This document shows, piece by piece, positions 9,197-17,647 of a DNA stretch of 64,000 nt (positions within the stretch are counted from its first letter, which is position 1; each line of letters opens with the position of its first letter). Position numbers and translations under genes: made by a program. The notes under the pieces were generated by a model that had not been told where the DNA came from, did no database searches, and saw only the letters and a program-made list of their open reading frames with translations. The stretch comes from Methylobacterium sp. J-070 (GTDB taxonomy: Bacteria > Pseudomonadota > Alphaproteobacteria > Rhizobiales > Beijerinckiaceae). The stretch is from NCBI RefSeq assembly GCF_022829385.1, contig NZ_JAKSXX010000201.1, forward strand, positions 1 to 64,000, read 5' to 3'.

Positions 9197-9742
9197 ATGG
9201 AAGCCCGCCGCCACGTCGCGCTGAAGGAATCGATCCGCTCGATCCCCGACTATCCCAAGCCCGGCATCATCTTCCGCGACATCACCACCCTGCTCAGCGA
9301 TCCGCGGGCGTTCCGGCGGGCGGTCGACGCGCTGGTGCACCCCTACGCGGGCGGGCATATCCACCAGGTGGCCGGCATCGAGGCCAGGGGCTTCATCCTG
9401 GGGGGGGCCATCGCCCACCAGCTGTCCTGCGGGTTCGTGCCGATCCGCAAGAAGGGCAAGCTGCCCCACAAGACCGTCTCGATGGCCTACGCCCTCGAAT
9501 ACGGCACCGACGAGATCGAGATCCACGTCGATGCGGTGAAGCCCGGCGACCGGGTGCTGCTGGTCGACGACCTGATCGCCACCGGCGGCACCGCCACCGC
9601 CGCGGTGAACCTGCTCCAGAAGATCGGGGCCGAGATCGTGGCCGCCTGCTTCGTCATCGACCTGCCCGAGATCGGGGGCGCCCAGCGCCTGCGCGACATG
9701 GGCGTGGAGGTGCGCGCCCTGATGCAGTTCGAGGGTCATTGA
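9197..9742 (+). CDS. apt: adenine phosphoribosyltransferase
   Basis: A 181-residue purine-salvage enzyme that converts adenine and PRPP to AMP. The N-terminal SIPDYPKPGIIFRDITTLL, the AGIEARGFILG strand-loop and the PRPP-binding loop VLLVDDLIATGGTA (about residues 115-128) are all canonical. Length is normal. A CTTTAAGCCCGCGG element 16-30 bases upstream of the start resembles the minus-10 region seen before rpmH and rpmF in this window. It follows the phosphatase gene by 70 bases and may be transcribed alone. Confidence 0.96.
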   Translation: MEARRHVALKESIRSIPDYPKPGIIFRDITTLLSDPRAFRRAVDALVHPYAGGHIHQVAGIEARGFILGGAIAHQLSCGFVPIRKKGKLPHKTVSMAYALEYGTDEIEIHVDAVKPGDRVLLVDDLIATGGTATAAVNLLQKIGAEIVAACFVIDLPEIGGAQRLRDMGVEVRALMQFEGH

Positions 9743-9802
9743 GCGACCCCGACCCGGCACGGAACCTGCCGCGGAGGGGCTCCGATCGAACCCCGCGAAA
9801 CG

Positions 9803-9831
9803 TTGACTTCGCGAGACCCTTCCGCCATAAG
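9803..9831 (+). promoter_or_regulatory. putative housekeeping promoter of rpmH
   Basis: TTGACT at 9803-9808, a 17-base spacer, then CATAAG at 9826-9831 followed by CCCGCC. This is the best minus-35/minus-10 pair in the apt-rpmH spacer and would give a leader of about 120 bases. The TAAGCCCGCC tail is shared with the rpmF upstream region. Confidence 0.55.
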
Positions 9832-9958
9832 CCCGCCACTCGCGACGTGGCGCCCCGCCTGGGCGCCCTTCGTGTTTGCAGACAACCAAGGACGCGTGAA
9901 GGTCGGGTGCGGCATCAGCCGCCCGCGAGCGCGCCTCGACCTTTGAAGGCTCTGGGCC

Positions 9959-10093
9959 ATGAAGAGAACCTACCAGCCGAGCAAGCTCGTCCGTAAGCGC
10001 CGCCACGGCTTCCGGGCGCGCATGGCCACCGCGGGCGGCCGCAAGGTCATCGCGCGCCGCCGCGCCCACGGCCGCAAGCGCCTGTCGGCCTAA
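9959..10093 (+). CDS. rpmH: 50S ribosomal protein L34
   Basis: A 44-residue, strongly basic ribosomal protein, MKRTYQPSKLVRKRRHGF through to HGRKRLSA, an unmistakable L34. It is too short for usual length cut-offs. It opens the conserved block rpmH-rnpA-yidC-engB. The start ATG at 9959 is fixed by the universal MKRT beginning. L34 sits in the large subunit near the exit tunnel. Confidence 0.97.
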   Translation: MKRTYQPSKLVRKRRHGFRARMATAGGRKVIARRRAHGRKRLSA

Positions 10094-10175
10094 GGCCGGC
10101 TCGGACCCTGGCGGTCGCGGCTGCCGGACGGCGGCCGCGTCGCGGGGTCGAGGATTGGCCGGGATCGAACCATCG

Positions 10176-10757
10176 ATGGCGACGATCGAACGGCTCAGGA
10201 AACGACCCGATTTCCTGGCCGCGGCCGAGGGGCGCCGCTTCCACACGGAGCGGATGACCGCGCAGGGCCGGCTGCGGGACCCGAACGGTGTTCCCGGCCT
10301 GCGGCTCGGCTTCACCATCACGAAGCGCGTCGGCCACGCGACGGAGCGCAATCGCATCCGCCGCCGCCTCCGCGCCGCCGTGAGCCTGGTCGCCGCCGAC
10401 CTTCCGGACGCACTCGCGAACCTGCCGGCCGACATCGTGCTGATCGCGCGCCGTCCGGCCCTGGATGCCGCCTTCGAGACCCTGTCGGAGGATCTGCGCC
10501 GGGCGATCCCCGCGGTGACCCGTCCGGCCGCGCCCCGCGGCGATCGGTCCTCCGGACGGTCTGGCGGGCGGGCGCCCAAGACCACACCTAACCCCCGCGA
10601 TGCGCTCCGGCCCGCGCCGCCCGGCGACGCCGACATCGCTGCGTCGCAAGAGCGCGACAGAGATCCCCGAATCATGGGTGCGCACGGATCCTCCGGGACC
10701 GGCGCCGCTCCCGAGACCATTCCGAACGCGTGCGGCGGTGTCCCTGATGGGCAATGA
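10176..10757 (+). CDS. rnpA: ribonuclease P protein component, with a long C-terminal extension
   Basis: A 193-residue protein subunit of RNase P, which matures the 5' ends of tRNAs. The RNA-binding signature RNRIRRRLRAA and the N-terminal ERLRKRPDF are clear. Typical RnpA ends near 120-130 residues, at about DLRRAI here; the remaining 70 or so residues are a proline/arginine/glycine-rich low-complexity tail that overlaps the yidC start by 11 bases. The ATG at 10176 is preferred over an upstream TTG (10155) whose GAGGA sits too close. It lies 82 bases after rpmH and is translationally coupled to yidC through the overlap. Confidence 0.93.
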   Translation: MATIERLRKRPDFLAAAEGRRFHTERMTAQGRLRDPNGVPGLRLGFTITKRVGHATERNRIRRRLRAAVSLVAADLPDALANLPADIVLIARRPALDAAFETLSEDLRRAIPAVTRPAAPRGDRSSGRSGGRAPKTTPNPRDALRPAPPGDADIAASQERDRDPRIMGAHGSSGTGAAPETIPNACGGVPDGQ

Positions 10758-12603
10758 CAAGACGAACATGTTCGTGGCCATCGGCCTGTCGCTGCTGGTG
10801 CTGCTCGGCTGGCAGTACTTCGTGGCCGGCCCGCGCATGGAGCAGCAGCGCCTGATCGAGGCGCAGAACAAGGCTGCGCAGCAGCAGCAGCCCCCGGGCG
10901 TGACCCCGGACGGCGTGCCTTCGGCCTCACCCAAGGAGGGCGGCCCGGCAGCCCCGGCGCCCGGCACGCTGCCGACGCAGCAGGGCGGTCCGGTCTCCCG
11001 CGAGGCGGCCCTCGCGCGTTCGCCGCGCGTCCGCATCGAGACCCCGGCGCTGTCGGGCTCGATCGCCCTGAAGGGCGGTCGCGTCGACGACGTCGCGCTC
11101 AAGAACTACCACGAGACCGTCGACCCCAAGAGCCCGGAGATCGTTCTGTTCTCGCCGGCCGGCAGCGAGACGCCCTACTACGCCGAGTTCGGCTGGGTCG
11201 GCGCCAATGCCGGGCCGCTGCCCACCAGCGACACCCTCTGGACCAGCGACGGCCAGACGCTCTCGCCCGGCATGCCCGTCACCCTGACCTGGGACAACGG
11301 CGCCGGCCTCGTCTTCAAGCGGATCTTCGCGGTCGACGACAAGTACATGTTCACGGTCCGCGACGAGATCGAGAACAAGGGTTCGGGCGCCGTCACCCTC
11401 TACCCCTACAGCCTCGTCTCGCGCTGGGGTAAGCCGCACACGCAGGGATACTACGTCCTTCACGAGGGCATGATCGGCTATCTCGGCAACGACGGCCTGC
11501 AGGAATTCACCTACGACAAGCTCGCCAAGGTGGGCGCCTATGGCGGCGCCAATACGAAGGGCAAGGCCTGGAGCGGCGTGAGCGGCGGCTTCGTCGGCAT
11601 CACCGACAAGTACTGGGCGGCGGCCGCGATCCCCAACCAGGACGCGCCCTATACCGGCGCCTTCACCGACCGCACCGACGGCACCACCAACGTCTACCAG
11701 GCGAGCGTGCGCGGCGATGCCGTGAACCTGGCAGCGGGCGCCTCGGCGACGTCGACCCAGCGCCTGTTCGCCGGCGCCAAGGAAGTCAACCTGATCAACA
11801 ACTACGAGAAGGACCTCGGCATCAAGCACTTCGATCTGATGATCGATTGGGGCTGGTTCTTCTTTATCACCAAGCCGATGTTCCGGGCGCTGGACTTCTT
11901 CTACCACCTGTTCGGCAATTTCGGCGTCTCGATCCTGGTGGTGACCTTCTGCCTGAAGCTGCTGTTCCTGCCGATCGCCAACCGCTCCTACGTGTCCATG
12001 GCCAAGATGAAGGCCGTGCAGCCCGAGATGGCGGCCATCCGCGAGCGGTACAAGGACGACCGCATGAAGCAGCAGCAGGCCACGATGGAGCTGTACAAGA
12101 AGGAGAAGATCAATCCGGTCGCCGGCTGCTGGCCGGTGCTGATCCAGATCCCGGTCTTCTTCGCGCTCTACAAGGTGCTGTTCATCACCATCGAGATGCG
12201 CCACGCGCCGTTCTTCGGCTGGATCCACGATCTCGCCGCCCCGGATCCGACGAGCATCGTCAACCTGTTCGGCCTGCTGCCCTTCCCGGCGCCGGACTTC
12301 GTCCATCTCGGCGTCTGGCCGCTGATCATGGGCGTGACCATGTTCGTGCAGATGAAGATGAACCCCGCGCCGCCGGACCCGGTCCAGGCGCAGATCTTCA
12401 CCTTCATGCCGATCGTGTTCACCTTCATGCTGGGCTCGTTCCCGGCCGGCCTGGTGATCTACTGGGCCTGGAACAACACCCTGTCGGTGACGCAGCAATA
12501 CGTCATCATGCGGCGCAACGGCGTGAAGGTAGAGCTGTGGGACAACCTGCGGAACACGTTCCGGCGCGGCAGCGGCACCAAGACGGCCGCGACCAAGGGC
12601 TGA
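10747..12603 (+). CDS. yidC: membrane protein insertase YidC
   Basis: A 618-residue inner-membrane insertase of the YidC/Oxa1/Alb3 family. An N-terminal transmembrane helix (residues about 6-25, ending WQYFVAGP) is followed by a proline/glutamine-rich linker, a large periplasmic beta-sandwich domain (about 75-360) and the conserved five-helix core near the C-terminus (FHLFGNFGVSILVVTF, the basic loop with MKAVQPEMAAIRERYKDD, PVFFALYKVL, FPAGLVIYWAWNNTLS). Length fits the proteobacterial form. The start ATG at 10747 overlaps the rnpA end. It works with SecYEG or alone; engB follows 14 bases on. Confidence 0.97.
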   Translation: MGNDKTNMFVAIGLSLLVLLGWQYFVAGPRMEQQRLIEAQNKAAQQQQPPGVTPDGVPSASPKEGGPAAPAPGTLPTQQGGPVSREAALARSPRVRIETPALSGSIALKGGRVDDVALKNYHETVDPKSPEIVLFSPAGSETPYYAEFGWVGANAGPLPTSDTLWTSDGQTLSPGMPVTLTWDNGAGLVFKRIFAVDDKYMFTVRDEIENKGSGAVTLYPYSLVSRWGKPHTQGYYVLHEGMIGYLGNDGLQEFTYDKLAKVGAYGGANTKGKAWSGVSGGFVGITDKYWAAAAIPNQDAPYTGAFTDRTDGTTNVYQASVRGDAVNLAAGASATSTQRLFAGAKEVNLINNYEKDLGIKHFDLMIDWGWFFFITKPMFRALDFFYHLFGNFGVSILVVTFCLKLLFLPIANRSYVSMAKMKAVQPEMAAIRERYKDDRMKQQQATMELYKKEKINPVAGCWPVLIQIPVFFALYKVLFITIEMRHAPFFGWIHDLAAPDPTSIVNLFGLLPFPAPDFVHLGVWPLIMGVTMFVQMKMNPAPPDPVQAQIFTFMPIVFTFMLGSFPAGLVIYWAWNNTLSVTQQYVIMRRNGVKVELWDNLRNTFRRGSGTKTAATKG

Positions 12604-12617
12604 CGGGCGGGACTGCC

Positions 12618-13271
12618 GTGACACAGAATGACGACGACGCGGCCGGTCTCGTGGAGGCCGGCCGTCTCCTGTTCGCCGGGGCGGCCGATTTCTACGCGGC
12701 GGCCCAGACCCTGGACCGGCTGCCGCCCATGGAGGGGGTCGAGATCGCCTTCGCGGGCCGCTCGAACGTCGGCAAGTCGAGCCTGATCAACGCGCTCACC
12801 GGCCGCAACACCCTGGCGCGGACCTCGCACACGCCGGGGCGGACGCAGCAGCTCAACTTCTTCCGGATCGGCGAGCGCCTGTCGCTGGTCGATATGCCGG
12901 GCTACGGCTACGCCGCCGTCGAGAAGGCCAAGGTCGAGGCCTGGACCCGGCTGATCCATGCCTACCTCAAGGGCCGCTCCAGCCTCGCCCGGGTGTTCAT
13001 GCTGATCGACGCCCGCCACGGCTTCAAGTCGATCGACACCGACGTCCTCGACGGCCTCGACAAGGCGGCGGTGAGCTATCAGGTCGTGCTGACCAAGGGC
13101 GACTCGCTCAAGAAGGGCGAGGTGGCGGACCGCATCGCGGGGATCGAGGCCGGGCTCGCCCGGCGCCCGGCCGCCTACCCGCAGGTGATCCTCACGTCGA
13201 GCCGCGACGACAGCGGCGTTCCGGAACTGCGCGCGGCGATCGCCAGGCTCCTGGTCGAGCGCGGGGCATGA
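12618..13271 (+). CDS. engB: ribosome biogenesis GTPase EngB (YihA/YsxC)
   Basis: A 217-residue GTPase needed for large-subunit assembly. Walker A GRSNVGKSS, the G2 threonine in TSHTPGRTQQ, G3 DMPGYGYA and a G4 site TKGD (a change from the usual TKAD) are visible, followed by the SS G5 region. The start is a GTG at 12618, chosen because it begins the family-like acidic N-terminus 14 bases after yidC. The stop overlaps the following gene by the ATGA pattern, so the two are translationally coupled. Confidence 0.94.
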   Translation: MTQNDDDAAGLVEAGRLLFAGAADFYAAAQTLDRLPPMEGVEIAFAGRSNVGKSSLINALTGRNTLARTSHTPGRTQQLNFFRIGERLSLVDMPGYGYAAVEKAKVEAWTRLIHAYLKGRSSLARVFMLIDARHGFKSIDTDVLDGLDKAAVSYQVVLTKGDSLKKGEVADRIAGIEAGLARRPAAYPQVILTSSRDDSGVPELRAAIARLLVERGA

Positions 13272-13651
13272 GGCTCGCGGGCCTCGACCGCACCCTCGCC
13301 GCGCTGGCCTGCCTCGCGGGCCTCCTCGGTGTCGCGCTCAGTGCCGCCGCGGCCCATATCCCGGGGGCGGACTCGCTGAAGACGGCGGCGCAGTTCCTGC
13401 TGTTCCACGCGCCGGCGATCCTGGCCCTCGTCGGGTTCGGCGCGGCCGGTTGGGCGCGGCCGGCCCTCGCCCGGGCGGCGGCGGGACTGCTGATCGTCGG
13501 GCTGGTCCTGTTCTGCGGCGATCTCTCGGTGCGGGCGTGGCTGCAGCACCCGCTCTTCCCGATGGCCGCCCCGACCGGAGGCTTCGCCCTCATGGGCGGC
13601 TGGCTCGTCGGGATCCTGTGGGCGCTCGTGCCGGGTCGCCGCAGCGCCTGA
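13268..13651 (+). CDS. DUF423-like small integral membrane protein
   Basis: A 127-residue protein made of four predicted transmembrane helices (about residues 8-28, 38-58, 65-88 and 98-120). The pattern LAGLLGVALSAAAAHIPGADSLKTAAQFLLFHA is that of the DUF423/YgdD family: an A-A-H near the end of helix 1 and a Q-x-x-L-x-H motif in helix 2. Its function is unknown. The ATG overlaps the engB stop (ATGA), so it is co-translated with engB. Confidence 0.75.
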   Translation: MRLAGLDRTLAALACLAGLLGVALSAAAAHIPGADSLKTAAQFLLFHAPAILALVGFGAAGWARPALARAAAGLLIVGLVLFCGDLSVRAWLQHPLFPMAAPTGGFALMGGWLVGILWALVPGRRSA

Positions 13652-13755
13652 CGCCGTCGCACGGGGCTGCCGTCTCGGCGATGTTCCGTCCTGCAACCCG
13701 GAGGCGGCGGCCACGTTGTCGATGCGGTGATGGTGTCGCGACGCGGGTGGGATCG

Positions 13756-13938
13756 ATGAGCATCTTTCAGATCAAGCAGACGAAGAGCGGCGCCGTGCTC
13801 TGGACGGGCGCGGCCGACGACGAGCAGACGGCTCTCGATGCCATGGCGCGCGAGGCCGGATATCGCGACTTCTCGGCCATCCCGGACGCGATCCGGGCCG
13901 ACGGGATCCAGGCCTCGAAGCTCGACCTGATCTCGTAA
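13756..13938 (+). CDS. small hypothetical protein
   Basis: A 60-residue soluble protein, MSIFQIKQTKSGAVLWTG followed by an acidic helix and ending KLDLIS. GGTGGG lies upstream of the ATG at 13756 at a workable distance. Codon use is ordinary for this genome and the composition is balanced, which is why I keep it. Small proteins of this kind are common in the genus; no function is known. Confidence 0.55.
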   Translation: MSIFQIKQTKSGAVLWTGAADDEQTALDAMAREAGYRDFSAIPDAIRADGIQASKLDLIS

Positions 13939-13995
13939 GGCGCTCCACCGGAACGCTGAGCCGACCGGGCGCCCGTCGCGGATGGGCGCCCGCAC

Positions 13996-15039
13996 TCAGC
14001 TCCGGATCGCCCCCCGGGCGAGGGCCTCGATCGCGGCGGCGCAGGCGCGCACCGCATCCGGGTTGTGCAATCCGCCGATCACGGACGGATCGAGCGCCAG
14101 ACCCGCCCGGATCAGGTCCGGCCATGCCGCCGCCGGGGGCCAGCCCTCGTGCACGATCGCGGCGCCGAGGCGGGCGAGCGCGGCGGCCTTCTCGGTCTGC
14201 TCCCCGTAGGCCCGCTCCTCCGGGAGGCAGAGGAAGCGCTTGCCCTGCGCGGCCGCGAGCGCGACCACGCCGTCGCCGCCGCCGCCGACCAGAAGGGCCG
14301 CCCGCGCCACCCGCGCCTCGACATCGGGGACCCAGCCGTGCAGGTGCAGGTTGTCGGGCATCTCACCGGCCCCCGAGACCGGCCCCAGGACGTGCCAGGG
14401 CCGGTCGGGCACGGATCGGGCCGCCGCCGCGAGCTGCGCCACGTCGCCGCCCGCACCACCGCGGCCGAACACCACCACGATGTCCCGGCCGGCCTCGGTC
14501 ACGGCGTGAGCCGGCGCTCCGAGGAACCCGGCATAGAGCGTCTTCGCCCTCACCCAGTCCGGCACGCCTGCGCCATCGAGCGCTTCGGGGAAAGCGGCGA
14601 GCACCCGCGTCGCGCTGCGGAAGGCCTCCAGATGCGGCGGGTCGGTCCGTGTGCCGGCGAGCCGGACCACCAGGGTCGGCACCGACAGCAGGCGCGCGAA
14701 CAGCGTCACCTCCACCGAGACGTCGACCACGATGAGCGCCGGATCCGTCCGCTCCGCCCAGGCGGCGATGCGGGCCATCCGGGCGCGAAGGCCGCGATGG
14801 TTCAGGGGTGCGTAATGCAGCGCCTCGGGCCGCTCCGACGTGCCGTCCCGGCCGTCAAAGGCCGCGTCGCCGAGCGGCCGGTCGTCGGGCAGGTCGAGGA
14901 TGTCGAGACCGGCCGTGTCGAAGCCCGTGAGCGTGCCGAGGATCGTGCAGGGGCGCGGCAGGGCGGCCGCCACCGCCCGGGCCCGCTGGAAATGGCCGGC
15001 GCCCTGATGGTGGACGTACCAGCCGATCCCGCGGGTCAC
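13996..15039 (-). CDS. glycosyltransferase-like protein (MurG/GT28-type fold)
   Basis: A 347-residue protein starting at a GTG (15037-15039) that overlaps the upstream gene's TGA in a GTGA junction. The N-terminal YVHHQGAGHFQRARAVAAAL resembles the glycine-rich loop at the start of MurG-like two-domain glycosyltransferases; the C-terminal half has VVFGRGGAGG, then LHGWVPDVEARVARAALLVGGGGDGVV, matching the nucleotide-sugar pocket of that fold. It is the third gene of a minus-strand run of glycosyltransferases and is probably transcribed with them. Donor and acceptor are unknown. An upstream extension of the frame (to 15102) is rejected because it lies within the preceding gene. Confidence 0.75.
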   Translation of the reverse strand: MTRGIGWYVHHQGAGHFQRARAVAAALPRPCTILGTLTGFDTAGLDILDLPDDRPLGDAAFDGRDGTSERPEALHYAPLNHRGLRARMARIAAWAERTDPALIVVDVSVEVTLFARLLSVPTLVVRLAGTRTDPPHLEAFRSATRVLAAFPEALDGAGVPDWVRAKTLYAGFLGAPAHAVTEAGRDIVVVFGRGGAGGDVAQLAAAARSVPDRPWHVLGPVSGAGEMPDNLHLHGWVPDVEARVARAALLVGGGGDGVVALAAAQGKRFLCLPEERAYGEQTEKAAALARLGAAIVHEGWPPAAAWPDLIRAGLALDPSVIGGLHNPDAVRACAAAIEALARGAIRS

Positions 15040-16133
15040 GCGGCGTCCCTCAGGGCGCGCGCCAGGGTGTCGAGGTCGGCGAGCGCCTGGTCGAGGGGGC
15101 ATTCCCGCGCCGGCGGGCTGCGCGAGTCGAGGATCCGGTCGGCCCGCTCCACGAAGGCGATGTCGTTCGGGCAGTCGCCGACCGCCGCGAGGTCGTCGGC
15201 GCCGAGCCCGAGCCGCGCGCAGGCGGCGGCGCGCGCCGGCGACGGCAGGTGGAAGACCCGGCGCAGCGCCGCCCGGCGCAGGATCAGCGCCTGCCAGTGG
15301 CCGGCCTCGGGCAGGAGATAGGCTTCGCCGCCGAGGACTCGGGCGCGGCGCGCCATCTCGCTGGCCATCCCGCCGTCGACCCGGCCCTGGTGGCGCGTCG
15401 AGACCATCACGTGCACGTCCGGACAGTGGCGCAGGCGGGCGCCGTGCGCGCGCAGCAGCCCGACGAGGGCGTTGTCCTCGCCGCAGGGCAGCGGCGGCAG
15501 GCCGCCGACCGCGCGGTACAGCGCGGCCGGAACCGCGAGGCTCGCCCCGGTGTGATCGCCGTGGCGCGGAGCGGGGTCGTGCGGAGGCGGGTCGAGGAGG
15601 TCTTCCAGGCGCCGGACGCCCGACCAGTAGCGCTCGATGCGCGCGTGCAGAGCCGCGAGTTCCGGGTCCGCCGCCCCGTCATCCTCGTCGATCACGAGCC
15701 GGCCGCCGACCACGTCGGCGGATTCGAGCGCCTGCAGGTTGGCCGCCACCCAGTTGGCCGGCAGGCGGGCATCCGCGTCGGTGGTGAGGAGGATCCCGTC
15801 CGGGATTCCGTCGGCCGCGAGCCAGTCGGCGCCGGCGTCGAGCGCCATGCGCCGCGCCGTGCCGACATGCGCCTCGGCGCCGGTGAGCTCCACCGCGATC
15901 AGGCGCAGCGCGAGCGTCGCCAGGATGCCTGAGGCCTCGACCTCCCGGACCGCCGCGACGGTCCCGTCCGTGCAGCTGTTGGCGAGGACCACGACCCGGA
16001 GCGGAGCCCGGACCGAGACGCCGGCCTGCGCGGCCAGGGAGGCGAGAAGGCGCGGCAGACGCTCCGCCTCGTTCCGGGCGGGAATGCAGACGACGCAGGG
16101 CGGCGGGGCCGGTCGGCCGGGTTCGGCGGTCAT
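15036..16133 (-). CDS. glycosyltransferase family 2 protein
   Basis: A 365-residue GT-A-fold glycosyltransferase. CVVCIPARNEAERLPRLLASL begins the fold, LANSCTDGTVAAV follows, and LLTTDADARLPANWVA holds the metal-binding D-A-D (DXD motif). A conserved GEDNAL block later is the typical acceptor-site ED. The C-terminal 100 residues have no recognisable domain. It overlaps the downstream glycosyltransferase-like gene by four bases and follows the GT4 gene by 115 bases. With no polysaccharide polymerase or flippase nearby, the product (a glycan, glycolipid or small glycoside) cannot be named. Confidence 0.85.
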   Translation of the reverse strand: MTAEPGRPAPPPCVVCIPARNEAERLPRLLASLAAQAGVSVRAPLRVVVLANSCTDGTVAAVREVEASGILATLALRLIAVELTGAEAHVGTARRMALDAGADWLAADGIPDGILLTTDADARLPANWVAANLQALESADVVGGRLVIDEDDGAADPELAALHARIERYWSGVRRLEDLLDPPPHDPAPRHGDHTGASLAVPAALYRAVGGLPPLPCGEDNALVGLLRAHGARLRHCPDVHVMVSTRHQGRVDGGMASEMARRARVLGGEAYLLPEAGHWQALILRRAALRRVFHLPSPARAAACARLGLGADDLAAVGDCPNDIAFVERADRILDSRSPPARECPLDQALADLDTLARALRDAA

Positions 16134-16248
16134 GTCAGGTCTCCCAGGGTTCCGCCGTCATCGGCGGACAGGGCTCTCGCAGGTCGGCACGATCGTCGTC
16201 CCGGGCCGCTGCTGCCACCCGCGTCCCTCCGGGACGAGACCGGGCCGT

Positions 16249-17343
16249 TCAGCCCCGTCTCCCGGCGACGCGCAGGGCGGGCTGCGCCCGCTCGGAGCAG
16301 CGCGCGATCACGGCATCGTAGGCTTCCAGGTAGCGATCGGTCATGGCGGTCGCGTCGTAGAGCGCCTCGGCCCGGTCGCGGCAGGCCCGGCGCGACAGGC
16401 CGGCGGCCTCGCGGATCGCGATCGCCAGATCCTGCGGATCGTCCGGACGGGCAAGCCGACCGCAGGACGCGTCGAGGATGTCGGGCATGGCGCCCCGGCG
16501 GAAGGCGGCCACCGGCGTGCCGCAGGCGAGCGCCTCGGCCACGACCAGGCCAAAGGGCTCCTCCCAGCGCGGCGAGACGATCGCCACGCGGGCACGGCCG
16601 ATATGATGGGCGAGATCCCGGTGCGGGAGGTGGCCGAGATGGGTCAGGTCCGGCCCGAGCCGGGGCGCGATCTCGGCGGCCCAGTAGCTCGGATTGAGGA
16701 TGGGTCCCGCGAAGGTCAGCGGCAGCCCGGCGGCCCGTGCGGCGTCGATGGCGAGGTGCAGCCCCTTCTCGGGCACGATCCGGCCGGACCAGAAGGCGAA
16801 GGGTGGAGCGTCGGTCTGCTCCGAGAACGCGAAGGTCGAGAGGTCGACGCCGTTGTCGATCACCTGCGCGCCGGGAACGAGCCGGGCCCATTCCTGGGCG
16901 AGCGATGGCGAGACCGCCAGGAACGCCATGTCGGGATCGGCCTGCACGACGCCGGCGACGAGGGACTCGAAGGGCGGCGTGTGCAGGACCGTGATCCAGG
17001 GCAGGCCGAGCCGGGCGCTCTCGCGTAGCGGCAGGGCGTGCAGGGAATTGTTGTGGACGAGGTCGAAGCCGCCGGCCGCGATCATCTCCATCATCCGCCG
17101 ATAGGCGTTTTCCTCGGCCCGGTCGATCGCCTCCTCGTGCTCCGGATCCAGGAGGGCATCGCCGGTGGGTTCGCAGAGCATCACGGGATCGAGCGCGGGG
17201 TCCGAGCCGCGGCTGGCGAACAGCGTCACATCGTGCCCGCGCCGCCTGAGCGCGACGGTGAGGAGATGCGTGTGCATCTCCAGGCCGCCGGCGTAGGGCT
17301 GGCCGATCGGGTATTTCAGATGTGCGAGGACGGCGATCTTCAC
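16249..17343 (-). CDS. glycosyltransferase family 4 protein
   Basis: A 364-residue GT-B glycosyltransferase. The N-terminal domain opens MKIAVLAHLKYPIGQPYAGG with HTHLLTVALRRRGHDVTLFAS; the C-terminal donor-binding domain has FWSGRIVPEKGLHLAIDAAR and the E-x7-E-like PRWEEPFGLVVAEALACGTPV, with both glutamates kept. It is the first gene of the trio running leftward. Between it and the next gene are 115 bases with no gene. Retaining chemistry is expected of GT4; the sugar is unknown. Confidence 0.9.
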   Translation of the reverse strand: MKIAVLAHLKYPIGQPYAGGLEMHTHLLTVALRRRGHDVTLFASRGSDPALDPVMLCEPTGDALLDPEHEEAIDRAEENAYRRMMEMIAAGGFDLVHNNSLHALPLRESARLGLPWITVLHTPPFESLVAGVVQADPDMAFLAVSPSLAQEWARLVPGAQVIDNGVDLSTFAFSEQTDAPPFAFWSGRIVPEKGLHLAIDAARAAGLPLTFAGPILNPSYWAAEIAPRLGPDLTHLGHLPHRDLAHHIGRARVAIVSPRWEEPFGLVVAEALACGTPVAAFRRGAMPDILDASCGRLARPDDPQDLAIAIREAAGLSRRACRDRAEALYDATAMTDRYLEAYDAVIARCSERAQPALRVAGRRG

Positions 17344-17647
17344 GCGCGCACCGAATCCGGTTGGATGGGGATATCTACCGCCCGCAGCGGCGAGAAAGGA
17401 CTTCTTTCCGCGGCGAAGCTAGCGGTTATCATGCCGATTGTTTCTTCAACAAGCGTTGCGTTCCCGGAACTGGCGCGACGGGAGATGCGGCGCTGGTCGG
17501 ATTTCTAGGGCCGGCGGCCTGAACCCAACATGATCGACATCGGTGGACCGCCGTTCACACGGGGCCGGTCGGCTCGGTCGCGGCGGCCGCCACGAGCTGT
17601 TACGCTCCGCCGTCTCCGCCCGCAGGGCGGGCAGGGAGGGGGCGTCG
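17344..17647. other. divergent intergenic region, GT trio / SPFH gene
   Basis: About 300 bases between the start of the GT4 gene (minus) and the SPFH gene (plus). It is locally poorer in GC around 17390-17465 and includes GAAAGGACTTCTTTC, a short imperfect palindrome. Both promoters should lie here, but no convincing minus-35/minus-10 pair can be picked out. Confidence 0.35.

Noticed and set aside
11178..12624. minus-strand frames opposite yidC
   Set aside because: Composition shadows of yidC.
16130..16891. 253-codon minus-strand frame overlapping the GT4 gene
   Set aside because: Overlaps the GT4 frame, which has clear family motifs; this one is only a low-complexity arginine/proline sequence.
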